Below the pieces are notes generated by a model. The model did no database searches. It was not told where the DNA came from and saw nothing but the letters and a program-made list of their open reading frames with translations. Of a stretch of 64,000 nt of DNA, positions 7,847 through 16,867 are shown piece after piece. Every line of letters starts with the position of its first letter. Position 1 is the stretch's first letter. The stretch comes from JAHBXE01 sp044222195 (GTDB lineage Bacteria > Planctomycetota > Phycisphaerae > Phycisphaerales > UBA1924), in NCBI GenBank assembly GCA_044222195.1, contig JBGANS010000020.1:1-64000 (forward strand), given 5' to 3'. The position numbers and the translations under genes were made by a program.

Positions 7847-8986
7847 ATGAAGACGGTGATAGTGGAAGGCTGGCGGTTCCTGGCGCACTCCTACGCCGTG
7901 GTGAACCAGTTCCAGTGCCTGGAAATACTCAAGCGGCCCGACATCACCCTGTATCACCGGGATGTCCCGTTCTACAACACGCGCTGGCTCCCGACCCCGG
8001 GGATTCTCCCGGCGGAATACGAGGCCGCGCTCAACGCGATCCCGGCTCCTCCACCCGGGATCAAGGCCGATGCCATGCTGCGGATCGGCTTTCCGCACTA
8101 CTTCGACGAATCGCCCGAGGCGTCCCGGACGTTTATCTGGGTCACGAGCGAGTTCAAGCTGGTTACCGACAGCGCCATCGGAAACGGCGGCAAGCCCTGG
8201 CAGGTACTACCGACCGTCAAGTCAACGGTGATCGCGTGCTCGAACTGGGCGGCCGCCGGTTTCATCAAGTCGGGGCTCCCCAAGTCGCGGCTGGTGGTCA
8301 TCCCGTGCGGTGTGGATACGGACCTCTTCAAGCCCGCCACGCCCGAAGAGCGTGCGGAGACGCGGAGGGCGCTCGGTTGGGAGGGCCACTTTGTCGCCCT
8401 CAATATCAGTTCTCTCACACAGAACAAGGGCTTCGACCTGATGCTCAAGGCCGTCGCGCGCCTGGCGACCAAGCATCCATCACTCATTCTCTCGTGCAAG
8501 GGCAGCGACGACCTCTACAACTCCGCGACCTATGCGCAGGCCCACCTCACCCTGCTCAACAAGGATGAGAAGGCCGCACTGCCCAATCGGGTCAAGTACA
8601 TGGGCGTCACGCTCTCCACCATGGACATCGCCAAGATGTACCAGGCCGCGGATGTGTACATCTCTCCGTATCGCGCCGAAGGGTTCAATCTCCCGATTCT
8701 CGAGGCCGCGGCGTGCGGGCTCCCGGTCATCTGCACTCGCGGCGGTTCGACGGAAGACTTCGTCGACGATTCCTGGTGTCTCCGGGTCGACGGAAAGGAA
8801 GAAAGCCGGCCCAAGCTCGGAAACCAGATCGAGCCCAATATCGATCAGCTCACGTCGCTGCTGGATCGCACCATAACCGATGAGGCCTGGCGGAAGTCAG
8901 CCAGCTCCGCGGCCGTATCTTGGGTCCGCGAGAAATTCACGTGGAAACACAGCATGGACCGGATGCTCAAGCTGATGCTGGGGTGA
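7847..8986 (+). CDS. GT4-family glycosyltransferase
   Basis: Retaining GT-B glycosyltransferase of the GT4 (Glycos_transf_1) type, using a nucleotide sugar; acceptor unknown. The C-terminal half shows the donor-binding features: IPCGVDTDLFKP, a LNISSLTQNKGFDLMLKA strand-helix, AADVYISPYRAEGFNLPILEAAACGLPVI with the E-x7-E motif, and GG..E after it. The N-terminal half (acceptor side) begins with a short strand and an HSYAVVNQFQ stretch instead of the common GG...H opening. Complete at 379 residues with no signal peptide. It stands alone between efp and a convergent lipoprotein gene, only 3 nt away from the latter's end, so no pathway can be read from context. Confidence 0.88.
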   Translation: MKTVIVEGWRFLAHSYAVVNQFQCLEILKRPDITLYHRDVPFYNTRWLPTPGILPAEYEAALNAIPAPPPGIKADAMLRIGFPHYFDESPEASRTFIWVTSEFKLVTDSAIGNGGKPWQVLPTVKSTVIACSNWAAAGFIKSGLPKSRLVVIPCGVDTDLFKPATPEERAETRRALGWEGHFVALNISSLTQNKGFDLMLKAVARLATKHPSLILSCKGSDDLYNSATYAQAHLTLLNKDEKAALPNRVKYMGVTLSTMDIAKMYQAADVYISPYRAEGFNLPILEAAACGLPVICTRGGSTEDFVDDSWCLRVDGKEESRPKLGNQIEPNIDQLTSLLDRTITDEAWRKSASSAAVSWVREKFTWKHSMDRMLKLMLG

Positions 8987-8989
8987 GCA

Positions 8990-9832
8990 TTACGGCACTG
9001 AGGCGAGCGTATCGGCCGCGAGCCCGAACGAGACAAATGCCCGGCACATCGCGCGCGCCCGGGCAAACTCCAGCACCTCCTGATCGATGTCCACGTTGGA
9101 CCCTTCGAAGAATCCCTGCCGGATCGTGCCACAGCCCTGCACCCCCGGTTCAGAAATCATCGGTGCGCCGGATTGAGGTGTCTCGACAAATACGCCGGCG
9201 GACACCGGCCTCAGCGATTCGGGGCTGACGAATCGTGTGAGTTGGAGTTGCCCGTACGCGGCGGGCTCCGTCTCCCCAGGGAGCAGCGCGGAGACCTCTC
9301 CCGTCGGCGAAATCATCACCTGCACGGCGTCAACAGGAATGACGAGGGACGGCTCGAGCGGTTGGCCCGACGATGTAACAAGCTCGCCCGATGCGCTGAG
9401 CGACAGCACTCCCGCCCGTGTGTATTGCAACCCTGGCTCCTGAGTGTTGCTCCGAAGCGTCAGGAACCCGGGACCTTCAATGAGCACATCGAGGCTTCGC
9501 CCTGTGCATGTCGCCGGCCCTTGCGACATGTCCATCCGGGTTGCCGCGACGCGGACCCCGCGACCGACGGGAACGGCCACTCGAGCGCCATCGGGAGAGC
9601 CGAGCAGTCGCTCGTGATACGGAAGGTCTTCCAGCACGACCCGTGTGGCCTTGAACCCGGGCGTCTGAAGATTGGCGACGTTGTTCGCCGCGATGTCCTG
9701 CCGGACCCTCGCCGTCGACATCGCCGTTGCCGCGACTTCGAGCGAGTATTCGCTCGGGGGTGATTCTGCGTGCCTTGCGGCCTGGCACCCGGCGAGGAAC
9801 ACGAGGACGACGGGGAGTGAGGTTCGAAGCAT
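8990..9832 (-). CDS. Lipoprotein related to flagellar rod protein FlgG/FlgF
   Basis: 280-residue protein with a lipobox LAGC at about residues 13-16, so probably anchored in a membrane by lipid. Residues about 35-70 match the flagellar rod N-terminus (AATAM...RQDIAANNVANLQTPGFKA), the middle is beta-rich, and the C-terminus FFEGSNVDIDQEVLEFARA matches the conserved rod/hook tail (EGSNVD..EE). FlgF and FlgG lack signal peptides because they use the flagellar export apparatus; a lipobox on such a protein is unusual. The ATG at 9832 has GGAGG 8 nt upstream and fits the lipobox better than ATG at 9847 or the first codon of the frame at 9895. No other flagellar gene is in the window. Confidence 0.75.
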   Translation of the reverse strand: MLRTSLPVVLVFLAGCQAARHAESPPSEYSLEVAATAMSTARVRQDIAANNVANLQTPGFKATRVVLEDLPYHERLLGSPDGARVAVPVGRGVRVAATRMDMSQGPATCTGRSLDVLIEGPGFLTLRSNTQEPGLQYTRAGVLSLSASGELVTSSGQPLEPSLVIPVDAVQVMISPTGEVSALLPGETEPAAYGQLQLTRFVSPESLRPVSAGVFVETPQSGAPMISEPGVQGCGTIRQGFFEGSNVDIDQEVLEFARARAMCRAFVSFGLAADTLASVP

Positions 9833-9922
9833 GAGTTCGGCCTCCATGCCGGCGGTGTAACTGAGGGCATCCTGCGCAGGGGATATCGGCCTCACCCGTT
9901 TCCCCGCTCGACTTTCGCCAAA

Positions 9923-11410
9923 CTACTTCGCTGGCCAGACCTCGGCGACGTCGGGTGACGCCCGGTTTCGGATGCCGTTGTCATCCAGGATTTCGTCCCA
10001 GACCCCGACCAGTTCGGCCCGCTTGAACACGATGCTCTCCACGTGCTGGTCGCTCCACTCAAAAACGACAAAGTCATCCTTGAGGTCACGCAGCGTCTCG
10101 ATCAGGTGCTTGAGGTTCTTGATCGGCGTGCCGTTCACCTTCGCCACGCACGGGAAGTAATCCACGTCGTAGCCCTTGGTGATCCGATGGGGCAGGAGTG
10201 GGGAGCACACGGTGACCAGTTGCTCATCGGGGAATGCGCGCCGCCCAAATCCACGGGTCAGAATCGGGCTGGTTCGGAACGAGAGCGCCGTCGGATTGAG
10301 TCGCAAGTGCTCCGCGTAGACACCGGAAAACACCAACGGGCCGTAGATGAAGTACGACGGATACGCGTTGCCGAGGTGCGGCAGCAGTCGCTTGTCGTCC
10401 GACCATACCGGCAACTCGATGTTCATCGCCTTACCCAGCCGGTTGATCGACAGCGGCAGCTTTCCCGACGCGCCGAGTTTCGGCGTGTAGTAGTCAAACC
10501 GCAGCCGCAGGTTGGGCGCGACCTGCACCATCCCGGTGTTGTCGACGTTGTGCGGGCCGACCGCCGTGACGATGTCCCACTGCTTGAGCGGCCAGTCCGC
10601 GGCGTCGGACGAGGGCTTGGTGATGATCATGCCGCTGACATCCTTGCCCACGCCCAGCTTCTCGCGCAGCGCGGGATTCTCGAATGTCTGCATGGACTCG
10701 CGCAGCTGCGGCTGCCCGTCGTACTTCCCATCCTTGATGTCGTCCAGAAACGCGTGGATCTCCTCCACCGGGATGATGTACCCGATGTTGTCCGCGTCCG
10801 GAACTCCGGAGAACACCAGTCCGACGATCTTCCCATCGGCGATCGCCGGCCCGCCGCTGTTGCCCGGGTTCAGCGCGGCGTCCACCTGGATCCGCAGCCC
10901 CAGCGTGTCGAAGCTGTACTCGGTGTACTCGATCCGGCTGACGATGCCCTCCGTGATCGACAACGCGTTGCCGCCCGTCGGATACCCGTACGCCTTCACC
11001 TTGTCGCCAACCTTGGGTAGCTCATCCTGAATCGGCGCCGCGGCGTGCGCATCAAAGAAACTCTCATCCTTGAGCTTGAGCACCGCCAGGTCGATCCCGG
11101 GGGCGACCGCGATCACCTCCGCCTCGAGCTTGTCCGAAGATTCGTTGGGCTGGACGAGGAGCCGGCTCGCGTAGAGCACCATGTGCGCGTTGGTCAGAAT
11201 CCGTTTGCCGTCGATCGCAACGCCCGTGCCCGTCGCTTCGCTTGGCTGCTGCTTGGTCCAAGGCCGCCGCATGTCCGGCTGGCGGAACGTGGAGAAGATC
11301 TTGACGACCGAGTTCCGGATGTCCGGTGCCGCGGCAGAGGCCGCCGGCGACTGGGCGAACGCCAGGGTCGAAACACACAGAACAGCACACAGCATTGAAA
11401 GCACACGCAT
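9923..11410 (-). CDS. Exported HtrA/Deg-like serine protease with PDZ regions
   Basis: Predicted periplasmic trypsin-fold protease for quality control. Signal peptide 1-19 (ends AFAQ). Catalytic triad: His76 in TNAHMV, Asp107 in IDLAVL, Ser185 in NPGNSGGPA, all intact. Downstream, residues about 225-330 and 370-495 look like PDZ-type domains (SGMIITKP..., ...DYFPCVAKVNGTPIKNLKHL). The layout and the EYSFDTLGLRIQVDAALNPG and NIGYIIPVEEI stretches resemble the plant Deg9/Deg10 branch more than E. coli DegP. ATG 11410 has GGAG at a good distance; ATG 11422 is an alternative, and the frame upstream to 11653 is not credible as protein. Monocistronic by position. Confidence 0.87.
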   Translation of the reverse strand: MRVLSMLCAVLCVSTLAFAQSPAASAAAPDIRNSVVKIFSTFRQPDMRRPWTKQQPSEATGTGVAIDGKRILTNAHMVLYASRLLVQPNESSDKLEAEVIAVAPGIDLAVLKLKDESFFDAHAAAPIQDELPKVGDKVKAYGYPTGGNALSITEGIVSRIEYTEYSFDTLGLRIQVDAALNPGNSGGPAIADGKIVGLVFSGVPDADNIGYIIPVEEIHAFLDDIKDGKYDGQPQLRESMQTFENPALREKLGVGKDVSGMIITKPSSDAADWPLKQWDIVTAVGPHNVDNTGMVQVAPNLRLRFDYYTPKLGASGKLPLSINRLGKAMNIELPVWSDDKRLLPHLGNAYPSYFIYGPLVFSGVYAEHLRLNPTALSFRTSPILTRGFGRRAFPDEQLVTVCSPLLPHRITKGYDVDYFPCVAKVNGTPIKNLKHLIETLRDLKDDFVVFEWSDQHVESIVFKRAELVGVWDEILDDNGIRNRASPDVAEVWPAK

Positions 11411-11493
11411 GAAAGTCTCCATGGCCGGTGGCCGGGGATAGAGCGGGGGTTTGGGCGGGGAACAGTGTAAGGGGTCGGGCTGCTCGCCGCCGG

Positions 11494-12849
11494 TCAGTTC
11501 GGCTCGACCTCGCACCAGTTGGCGATGCGCTTCTTGACGACCGTGCTCCCGCTTCCGCTCACCATATACGTTTCGTAGTCGCTGGCGCTGCAGAGATTCG
11601 AAGTCAGCACCTGGTAACCCGCCAGGGCTGAGCCGGTCCATCGCATGAAACACAGGGTGTCATCGGTTTTGCGTCTTACCAGCGCGAGAATCTCCTGGCC
11701 CGTCCCGGACGGCGCGAGCTGGATGACGCTCGGCGGCTGGGACATGGAGGGCCCGGCGACCGCGCTGCCCCAGGTCGAGCCGTTGTACACGCGGTAGTAC
11801 ACGTTGTTCTGGGACGAGCGGCCGTACATCGCGATCGCCTGAGTCCCGCCCGGCTCAAACGCGACGTCGATTGCCCTGCGGTCCGTGTCAGGGGCACTCG
11901 TCTCAAACTCCACAACCGAACCCCAGCTCGAACCGCTCCACACAACGGCATTGACGTCCGAGCCCCCATCCAGGGTCATCGCGATGATCTTGTCGCTCGA
12001 GGGGTCCGCGGCGAGGCGCAGCCACTTGGTGTTGCCGCCGACGTTCGGCATGGAGTACCCGAACCCCCAGGACGATCCCGACCAGATGCGGTACTTGGGC
12101 GAGGTGCTCCCGTTGGTGCTCCAGGCGACCATGCACCGACCCGTGCCGGCTTCGTAGACAGCGTCAAACTCCTCGCTGCTCGTGTACGCCACGTCCGAAT
12201 CGAGAAGGATGTTGTTGCTGAACGAGCTCCCGGTCCAGATCGTCGCGGACAGATCCGAGTTGTTGTCCAGCACGACCACCATGATCTCGTTGCTGCCCGC
12301 CTTGGGCACGAGCTTGACCCACTTCGGGCTCCCCGAGCCCCAGTACGTAGTAACACCCTGCGACGACCACGATGTGCCGTTCCAGGTTCGGTAGTACAGC
12401 GTGCTGTCATCGTTCTGGATACGGTACGCCACCAGCGCATCCCCGCTGGTTTGCTCGTACGCGAAGCCGAACGCCCGTTCGGTGCTCGTCTTCAGCTTGT
12501 CCGTCGCCTGCAGTTGGTGCGCCCAGGATGTCCCGTCGTGCACCAGGAGATTCAGGTCCTCGCTCGAGTCGCTCACCGCAACGATGGTCTCGTTCCGGAC
12601 CGGGCACCGGTTCGAAATGATCCAACGGGGGGTCGATCCAACGTCCAGTGAACTGGTCTCCGACGACCAACTCGATCCGTCCCACACTCTCTGTCGCGGC
12701 ACATTGTTCGAGTCCACACCGTACACCAGAGTCTTATTCTGCGCGGCGGCGGGTGCCGCAATCCCGCCCGCGCTGATCACGACCGCCGCCAACGCGCGCA
12801 TTGCGACGCCAGACATTCCTTCATTCAACGGCGCCGTCGTGCCCGGCAT
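11494..12849 (-). CDS. Exported Trp-motif repeat (propeller-like) protein, unknown function
   Basis: 451-residue protein with a signal peptide (ends PAAAQ at about 36) and no other family I recognise. It carries about seven repeats, each with a W-x-GSSW type motif (VWDGSSW, TWNGTSW, IWTGSSF, IWSGSSW, VWSGSSW, VYNGSTW, RWTGSAL) spaced about 55-60 residues, alternating with hydrophobic strands such as IMVVVLDNN and IIAMTLDGG. This spacing suggests a seven-bladed beta-propeller, possibly sugar-binding; that is inference. Two Cys near the end may pair. Start choice between 12849, 12816 and 12801 is open; the first gives a long n-region. Upstream lies the dnaK terminator. Confidence 0.75.
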   Translation of the reverse strand: MPGTTAPLNEGMSGVAMRALAAVVISAGGIAAPAAAQNKTLVYGVDSNNVPRQRVWDGSSWSSETSSLDVGSTPRWIISNRCPVRNETIVAVSDSSEDLNLLVHDGTSWAHQLQATDKLKTSTERAFGFAYEQTSGDALVAYRIQNDDSTLYYRTWNGTSWSSQGVTTYWGSGSPKWVKLVPKAGSNEIMVVVLDNNSDLSATIWTGSSFSNNILLDSDVAYTSSEEFDAVYEAGTGRCMVAWSTNGSTSPKYRIWSGSSWGFGYSMPNVGGNTKWLRLAADPSSDKIIAMTLDGGSDVNAVVWSGSSWGSVVEFETSAPDTDRRAIDVAFEPGGTQAIAMYGRSSQNNVYYRVYNGSTWGSAVAGPSMSQPPSVIQLAPSGTGQEILALVRRKTDDTLCFMRWTGSALAGYQVLTSNLCSASDYETYMVSGSGSTVVKKRIANWCEVEPN

Positions 12850-12959
12850 GATTGGGTTCCCTGGAGCAAACTCCCCAAGGACCGTCGGTTATCGAGCACC
12901 GGCAATTCAGTTCCGCGTCGGTTACTGGACGCGGTGCCAGAGAGTCCCTTCGTCCAAAC

Positions 12960-12986
12960 AAAAAGGCCCCCCGCGCGGGGAGCCTT
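12960..12986 (-). terminator. Rho-independent terminator of dnaK
   Basis: On the minus strand AAGGCTCCCCGC pairs with GCGGGGGGCCTT, then T5. It is 30 nt past the dnaK stop codon. Confidence 0.85.
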
Positions 12987-13015
12987 GAGGGTCCTGTCAG
13001 GGGCGCCCGAGCCTG

Positions 13016-14953
13016 CTACTCATCCTTCACCTTGAACTCCGCATCGATTACGTCGTCGCCCTTCTTCGTGTCCCCGGCCGGTGCTTCGCCGTTTGGCGCC
13101 TTGCCCGACGCACCTTTCTTCGCGGCTTCCTCGTACACGATCTTGCCCAGCTCCATGCTGGCCTTTTCAAGCTCGCGCATGGCGGCCTCGATCGCGGCAG
13201 CGTCGTCACCCTTGATCTTCTCTTCAAGGCTTGAAAGCGCCGACTCAACCTTGCCACGAACGTCGCCCGAGACCTTGGAGCCGTGCTCTTCCAGGGCCTT
13301 GCGGGTCTGGATGACGGTCGCGTCCGCACGGTTCTTGAGGTCCACCAGTTCGCGACGCTTCTTGTCTTCGGCCGCATGCTGCTCGGCATCGCGCTTCATC
13401 TTCTCGATCTCATCCTTGTTGAGACCGCCGGAGTTGGTGATCTTGATATCCGCCTTCTTGCCGGTGGCCTTGTCCGTCGCGGTGACGGTCAGGATGCCGT
13501 TGGCGTCGAGGGCGAACTCGACTTCGATTTGAGGTGTGCCGCGAGGGGCCGGGGCGATGCCGGAGAGGTCGAAGTTGCCGAGCGTTCGGTTGTCCTTGGC
13601 GAACTCGCGCTCGCCCTGCAGGACATGGATCGTCACGCTGGTCTGGCTGTCCGCGGCGGTGGAGAACGTTTCCTTCTTGCTGGTCGGGATCGTGGTGTTC
13701 TTCTCGATGAGCTTGGTCATCACGCCACCGAGGGTCTCGACACCCAGCGACAACGGCGTGACGTCCAGCAGCAGGACGTCCTTGACCTCGCCCTTGAGAA
13801 CGGCGCCCTGGATCGCCGCGCCGACGGCGACGACCTCGTCCGGGTTCACGCTCTTGTTGGGCTCCTTGCCGAAGATTTCCTTGGCGATCTGCTGGGCCTT
13901 GGGCATGCGGGTCGAACCGCCGACCAGCACGACCTCATCGATCTTGGACTTGTCGAGCTTTGCGTCCTTGAGGGCCTGCAGGCACGGGTTCTTGAGCCGT
14001 TCAAACAGGTCGTTGCACAGGCTCTCGAACTTGGACCGAGTGATCGACAGCTGCAGGTGCTTGGGTCCATTCTGATCCGCCGTGATGAACGGCAGGTTGA
14101 CCGTGGACTCCTGCATCGTCGAGAGTTCGCACTTGGTCTTTTCCGCGGCCTCCTTGAGCCGTTGAAGGGCCATCGGATCCTTCCGAAGGTCGATGCCCTC
14201 TTTCTTCCGGAACTCTTCGGCGATGTGGTCAATCAGTTTCTGGTCCCAGTCGTCGCCGCCGAGGTGCGTGTCGCCGTTGGTGCTGAGCACCTCGAACACG
14301 CCGTCGCCGATGTCGAGGATGGAGACGTCGAATGTGCCACCCCCAAGGTCAAAGACCGCGATCTTCTCGTTCTTTTTCTTGTCGAGGCCGTACGCGAGCG
14401 CGGCCGCCGTCGGCTCGTTGATGATGCGTTCGACTTTGAGGCCCGCGATCTCGCCGGCATCCTTCGTCGCCTGGCGCTGGGCATCGTTGAAGTACGCGGG
14501 CACCGTGATGACCGCACGGTCCACCTTCTCGCCGAGGTAGTCCTCGGCGGTCTTCTTCAGGTCCTGAAGAATGAACGCCGAGATTTGCTGCGGCGTGAAC
14601 TCGCCTTGGTTGACCTTGATCTTGACAAACTCGTCCGGGCCACCGGTGATGGCGTAAGGCACTTTCGACTCTTCGTTGCCCGACTTGCCGTACCCGGTGT
14701 CGGCCCCACCCGCGACTTCCGCGTGGCGGCGGCCCATGAAACGCTTGACGGAATACACCGTGTTCTTGGGGTTGGTCACCTGCTGGTGCTTGGCCGCCTG
14801 CCCCACCAGCCGCTCGCTCTTGTCGGTGAACCCGACCACCGACGGCGTGATTCGGTTGCCCGAACTGTTGATCAGCACCTTGGGCTGCCCGCCTTCCATG
14901 ATGGCGACGCAGGAGTTCGTGGTGCCGAGGTCGATTCCGATGATCTTGGACAT
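13016..14953 (-). CDS. dnaK: Chaperone DnaK (Hsp70)
   Basis: ATP-driven Hsp70 chaperone for protein folding and stress response in the cytoplasm. The N-terminus IIGIDLGTTNSCVA is the phosphate-1 motif; FDLGGGTFDVSILDIGDGVFEV and VLVGGSTRMPK follow, then LLLDVTPLSLGVETLGG at the linker and the substrate-binding and lid domains. It ends in DDVIDAEFKVKDE, the usual EEVKDK-type tail. 645 residues, full length. GGGAGG lies 7 nt upstream of the ATG. No dnaJ or grpE is adjacent and no CIRCE inverted repeat is visible in 14954-15135, so the heat-shock control is not evident. Its own terminator follows. Confidence 0.98.
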   Translation of the reverse strand: MSKIIGIDLGTTNSCVAIMEGGQPKVLINSSGNRITPSVVGFTDKSERLVGQAAKHQQVTNPKNTVYSVKRFMGRRHAEVAGGADTGYGKSGNEESKVPYAITGGPDEFVKIKVNQGEFTPQQISAFILQDLKKTAEDYLGEKVDRAVITVPAYFNDAQRQATKDAGEIAGLKVERIINEPTAAALAYGLDKKKNEKIAVFDLGGGTFDVSILDIGDGVFEVLSTNGDTHLGGDDWDQKLIDHIAEEFRKKEGIDLRKDPMALQRLKEAAEKTKCELSTMQESTVNLPFITADQNGPKHLQLSITRSKFESLCNDLFERLKNPCLQALKDAKLDKSKIDEVVLVGGSTRMPKAQQIAKEIFGKEPNKSVNPDEVVAVGAAIQGAVLKGEVKDVLLLDVTPLSLGVETLGGVMTKLIEKNTTIPTSKKETFSTAADSQTSVTIHVLQGEREFAKDNRTLGNFDLSGIAPAPRGTPQIEVEFALDANGILTVTATDKATGKKADIKITNSGGLNKDEIEKMKRDAEQHAAEDKKRRELVDLKNRADATVIQTRKALEEHGSKVSGDVRGKVESALSSLEEKIKGDDAAAIEAAMRELEKASMELGKIVYEEAAKKGASGKAPNGEAPAGDTKKGDDVIDAEFKVKDE

Positions 14954-15135
14954 GATAAAACCCTCCCGAAGGGACCGATGGAGTCTGGATCTACCGAGCG
15001 GTTTGCAACAGCAGTGCCAACCGTTTCAGGGCGGAATTGGTGGGCTCTTTCAGGCGTTTGAGGTCGGGAATGCCCGATCGCGGTGCCGGAGGTCGGACCG
15101 TCGGGCCGATGACTGCCGAAGTGGCAGGAGGTTTC

Positions 15136-15885
15136 ATGGCCCGCGTCCTGATCAATGCCGCTGCATCCGTCGGCGCTTCGTCTGCTCTCGCCCCTGTCCT
15201 GGCACCTCTCTTCGCCGGTCTCGATTCGCTCGGCAGCGACCCGGCCCAGGTCGTCCTGATGCTCCGTCAGGCAGGGATCGGCCCCGGCCATCGCGTGCTC
15301 GATCTCGGGTGCGGCAAGGGAGCGGCGGCCGTGGCGGCGGCCCGAAAGCTCCATTGCCGCTGCCTGGGGGTCGATGCGGTGCCGGACTTCATCGCCTCTG
15401 CCAGGCGCCTGGCTCATCGGCGGGGCGTCGCGGAGCGATGCGCCTTCCGCTGTGCCGACATCGCCCATATCGAAGGGACTCATCGCTACGACGCGGCGGT
15501 CATGCTCGGCCTGTTCGATGTGCGCCGAGGCGCTCGAGTGCTTCGCCGGCACGTCAAGCCCGCCGGTTGCTTCATCATTGACGATGCGGTCGTTGTCTCA
15601 CGTCGCTCCCGTCAACGCGGCTGGCTGTCCCTCCCGGATGCCAGGGAAGCCATCCTCCGGCGCGGCGATGCACTTCTTGCCGAATTCGTTTGGGCCAGAC
15701 CTCGCGTCCGCAACCACGAAACCGCCCTGTATGCCGCGCTGGAGCGAAACGCGGCCGCGCTGGCCCGCATGTACCCGCACCTCAACGCCGAACTGAAGAC
15801 GTTCCTCACTCGTCAGCGAGCAGCGGCACGTCTGCTCTCGGGCCCGCTCCGGCCTGTGCAGTGGCTCATCCGTCTGCGCCGCTGA
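15136..15885 (+). CDS. SAM-dependent methyltransferase
   Basis: Class I (Rossmann) methyltransferase; acceptor unknown. Motif I VLDLGCGKGAAAVAAA lies at about residues 56-71, followed by an acidic strand end LGVDAVPDF, CADIAH, and YDAAVMLGLFDV (motif IV-like), then a Met25/UbiE-like helix layout. The C-terminal 80 residues are Arg-rich and helical. The start is well fixed: AGGAGG sits 6 nt before ATG 15136, and the frame upstream to 15037 lacks sense. Diverges from dnaK across about 180 nt that hold no other gene. Confidence 0.82.
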   Translation: MARVLINAAASVGASSALAPVLAPLFAGLDSLGSDPAQVVLMLRQAGIGPGHRVLDLGCGKGAAAVAAARKLHCRCLGVDAVPDFIASARRLAHRRGVAERCAFRCADIAHIEGTHRYDAAVMLGLFDVRRGARVLRRHVKPAGCFIIDDAVVVSRRSRQRGWLSLPDAREAILRRGDALLAEFVWARPRVRNHETALYAALERNAAALARMYPHLNAELKTFLTRQRAAARLLSGPLRPVQWLIRLRR

Positions 15886-15995
15886 TCACCGGCGACGTCT
15901 CTCGCGAAGCCGACTCCGGTTCCAGCCTTTGATGGTGCCCCCAACCGGTCCAGCGAATTCTGCAGCGCTGTGTCGAACCTGTTTTTCGTTAGGCC

Positions 15996-16029
15996 TTGAC
16001 ATATTCCCATATGAGCATATGATGTGCAT
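15996..16029 (+). promoter_or_regulatory. Promoter and likely operator of the arsR operon
   Basis: TTGACA (15996-16001), 16 nt, TATGAT (16018-16023): a near-consensus sigma70 promoter. The expected start point, about 7 nt after the -10 box, falls on or next to the ATG at 16030, so the message is probably leaderless. Three CATATG palindromes (16009-16014, 16016-16021, 16026-16031) overlap the spacer, the -10 box and the start codon. ArsR-family repressors bind AT-rich palindromes of this kind, so autoregulation is likely (inference). Confidence 0.7.
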
Positions 16030-16419
16030 ATGCCGCGAGCTGCGACCACCCTCGATTCCTTCAACGCCATTGCCGAGCCGCGCCGCCGCGAGGTGCTGGA
16101 CGTTCTTGCCAAAGGTGGTGGGGAACTTGCGGTGACGTCCATCGTCAAGGCGCTGCGCTGGCCTCAGCCGCAAGTATCCAAACACCTCTCGGTGCTGCGT
16201 CAGGTCGGCATAGTGGCGGTCCGCCGCCAGGGACGAAAGCGCATGTATTCCGTCAACGGTGCCCCGCTCAAGGCCATTCACGACTGGACGGCCAACTTTG
16301 AGCGGTACTGGGAACACCAGCTCGATCGAATCAAAGAACGGGCGGAGAAGGCCGCCCGGACATCTTCAACCCCGCACGTTCATCCGAAAGGAAAGCTCGA
16401 TGACGATCACCGCAACTGA
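16030..16419 (+). CDS. ArsR-family winged-helix repressor
   Basis: 129-residue transcription factor. IAEPRRREVLDVLAKGG...VTSIVKAL is the first helices, PQVSKHLSVLRQVGIV the recognition helix, and VAVRRQGRKRMYSVNG the wing. No CxC metal-binding motif is present, so it belongs to the metal-free ArsR group usually paired with SRPBCC (AHSA1-like) proteins. It leads a three-gene operon and overlaps the next gene by 20 nt. A GTG at 16024 is in frame, but ATG 16030 coincides with the predicted transcription start. Likely represses its own operon through the CATATG palindromes just upstream; the inducer is unknown. Confidence 0.9.
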   Translation: MPRAATTLDSFNAIAEPRRREVLDVLAKGGGELAVTSIVKALRWPQPQVSKHLSVLRQVGIVAVRRQGRKRMYSVNGAPLKAIHDWTANFERYWEHQLDRIKERAEKAARTSSTPHVHPKGKLDDDHRN

Positions 16420-16867
16420 AGAGGCCGTCCGCACCATCAACATCCTCAAGACCATCGAAATCGCCTCGCCCATCGAAGTCGTGTTCGCGTCTGTGCTCGA
16501 AGAACTCGGGCCGGGAAGCGAACTGCCCGATGGCCGACCATTTCCCATGAAGGTCGAACCCTGGCCGGGCGGCCGCTGGTTTCGCGACCTCGGCAACAAC
16601 GCCGGGCATCTGTGGGGCCACGTCCAGGTGATCAAGCCGCCGACCCTTCTCGAACTGTGCGGGCCGATGCCGATGTCGTTTCCCGCCATGAACCACGTCC
16701 AGTACCGGCTCAAAGCCGAGGGAACCATGACGACGCTCACGCTGCACCATCGCGGGATGGGGCTTCTCGGCGCCGACCACATCCAGGAAATGCCCAAGGG
16801 CTGGGGACACGCCGTCGACCGGATCAAAATGGTGGCGGAACGCAAGCTCCGGGGGGGTGGGCGATGA
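16400..16867 (+). CDS. SRPBCC (START-fold) domain protein
   Basis: 155-residue protein of the Bet v 1/AHSA1-like fold, a hydrophobic-ligand-binding barrel. It opens with ILKTIEIASPIEVVFASVLEE, the usual first strand and helix of the fold, and continues WPGGRWFRDLG, GHVQVIKPPTLLEL and TTLTLHHRGMG. The ATG at 16400 has AGGAAAG upstream and lies inside the arsR 3' end. It is followed by dinB with an ATGA overlap. The arsR-SRPBCC-DinB triple is a recurring operon in soil bacteria; the ligand or small molecule it handles is not known. Confidence 0.85.
   Translation: MTITATEEAVRTINILKTIEIASPIEVVFASVLEELGPGSELPDGRPFPMKVEPWPGGRWFRDLGNNAGHLWGHVQVIKPPTLLELCGPMPMSFPAMNHVQYRLKAEGTMTTLTLHHRGMGLLGADHIQEMPKGWGHAVDRIKMVAERKLRGGGR

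Noticed and set aside
13283..15061. 592-codon open frame opposite dnaK
   Set aside because: Antisense shadow of a high-GC gene; dnaK on the other strand has full family similarity.
14954..15135. Searched for a CIRCE (HrcA) inverted repeat before dnaK
   Set aside because: No TTAGCACTC...GAGTGCTAA-like repeat is present.
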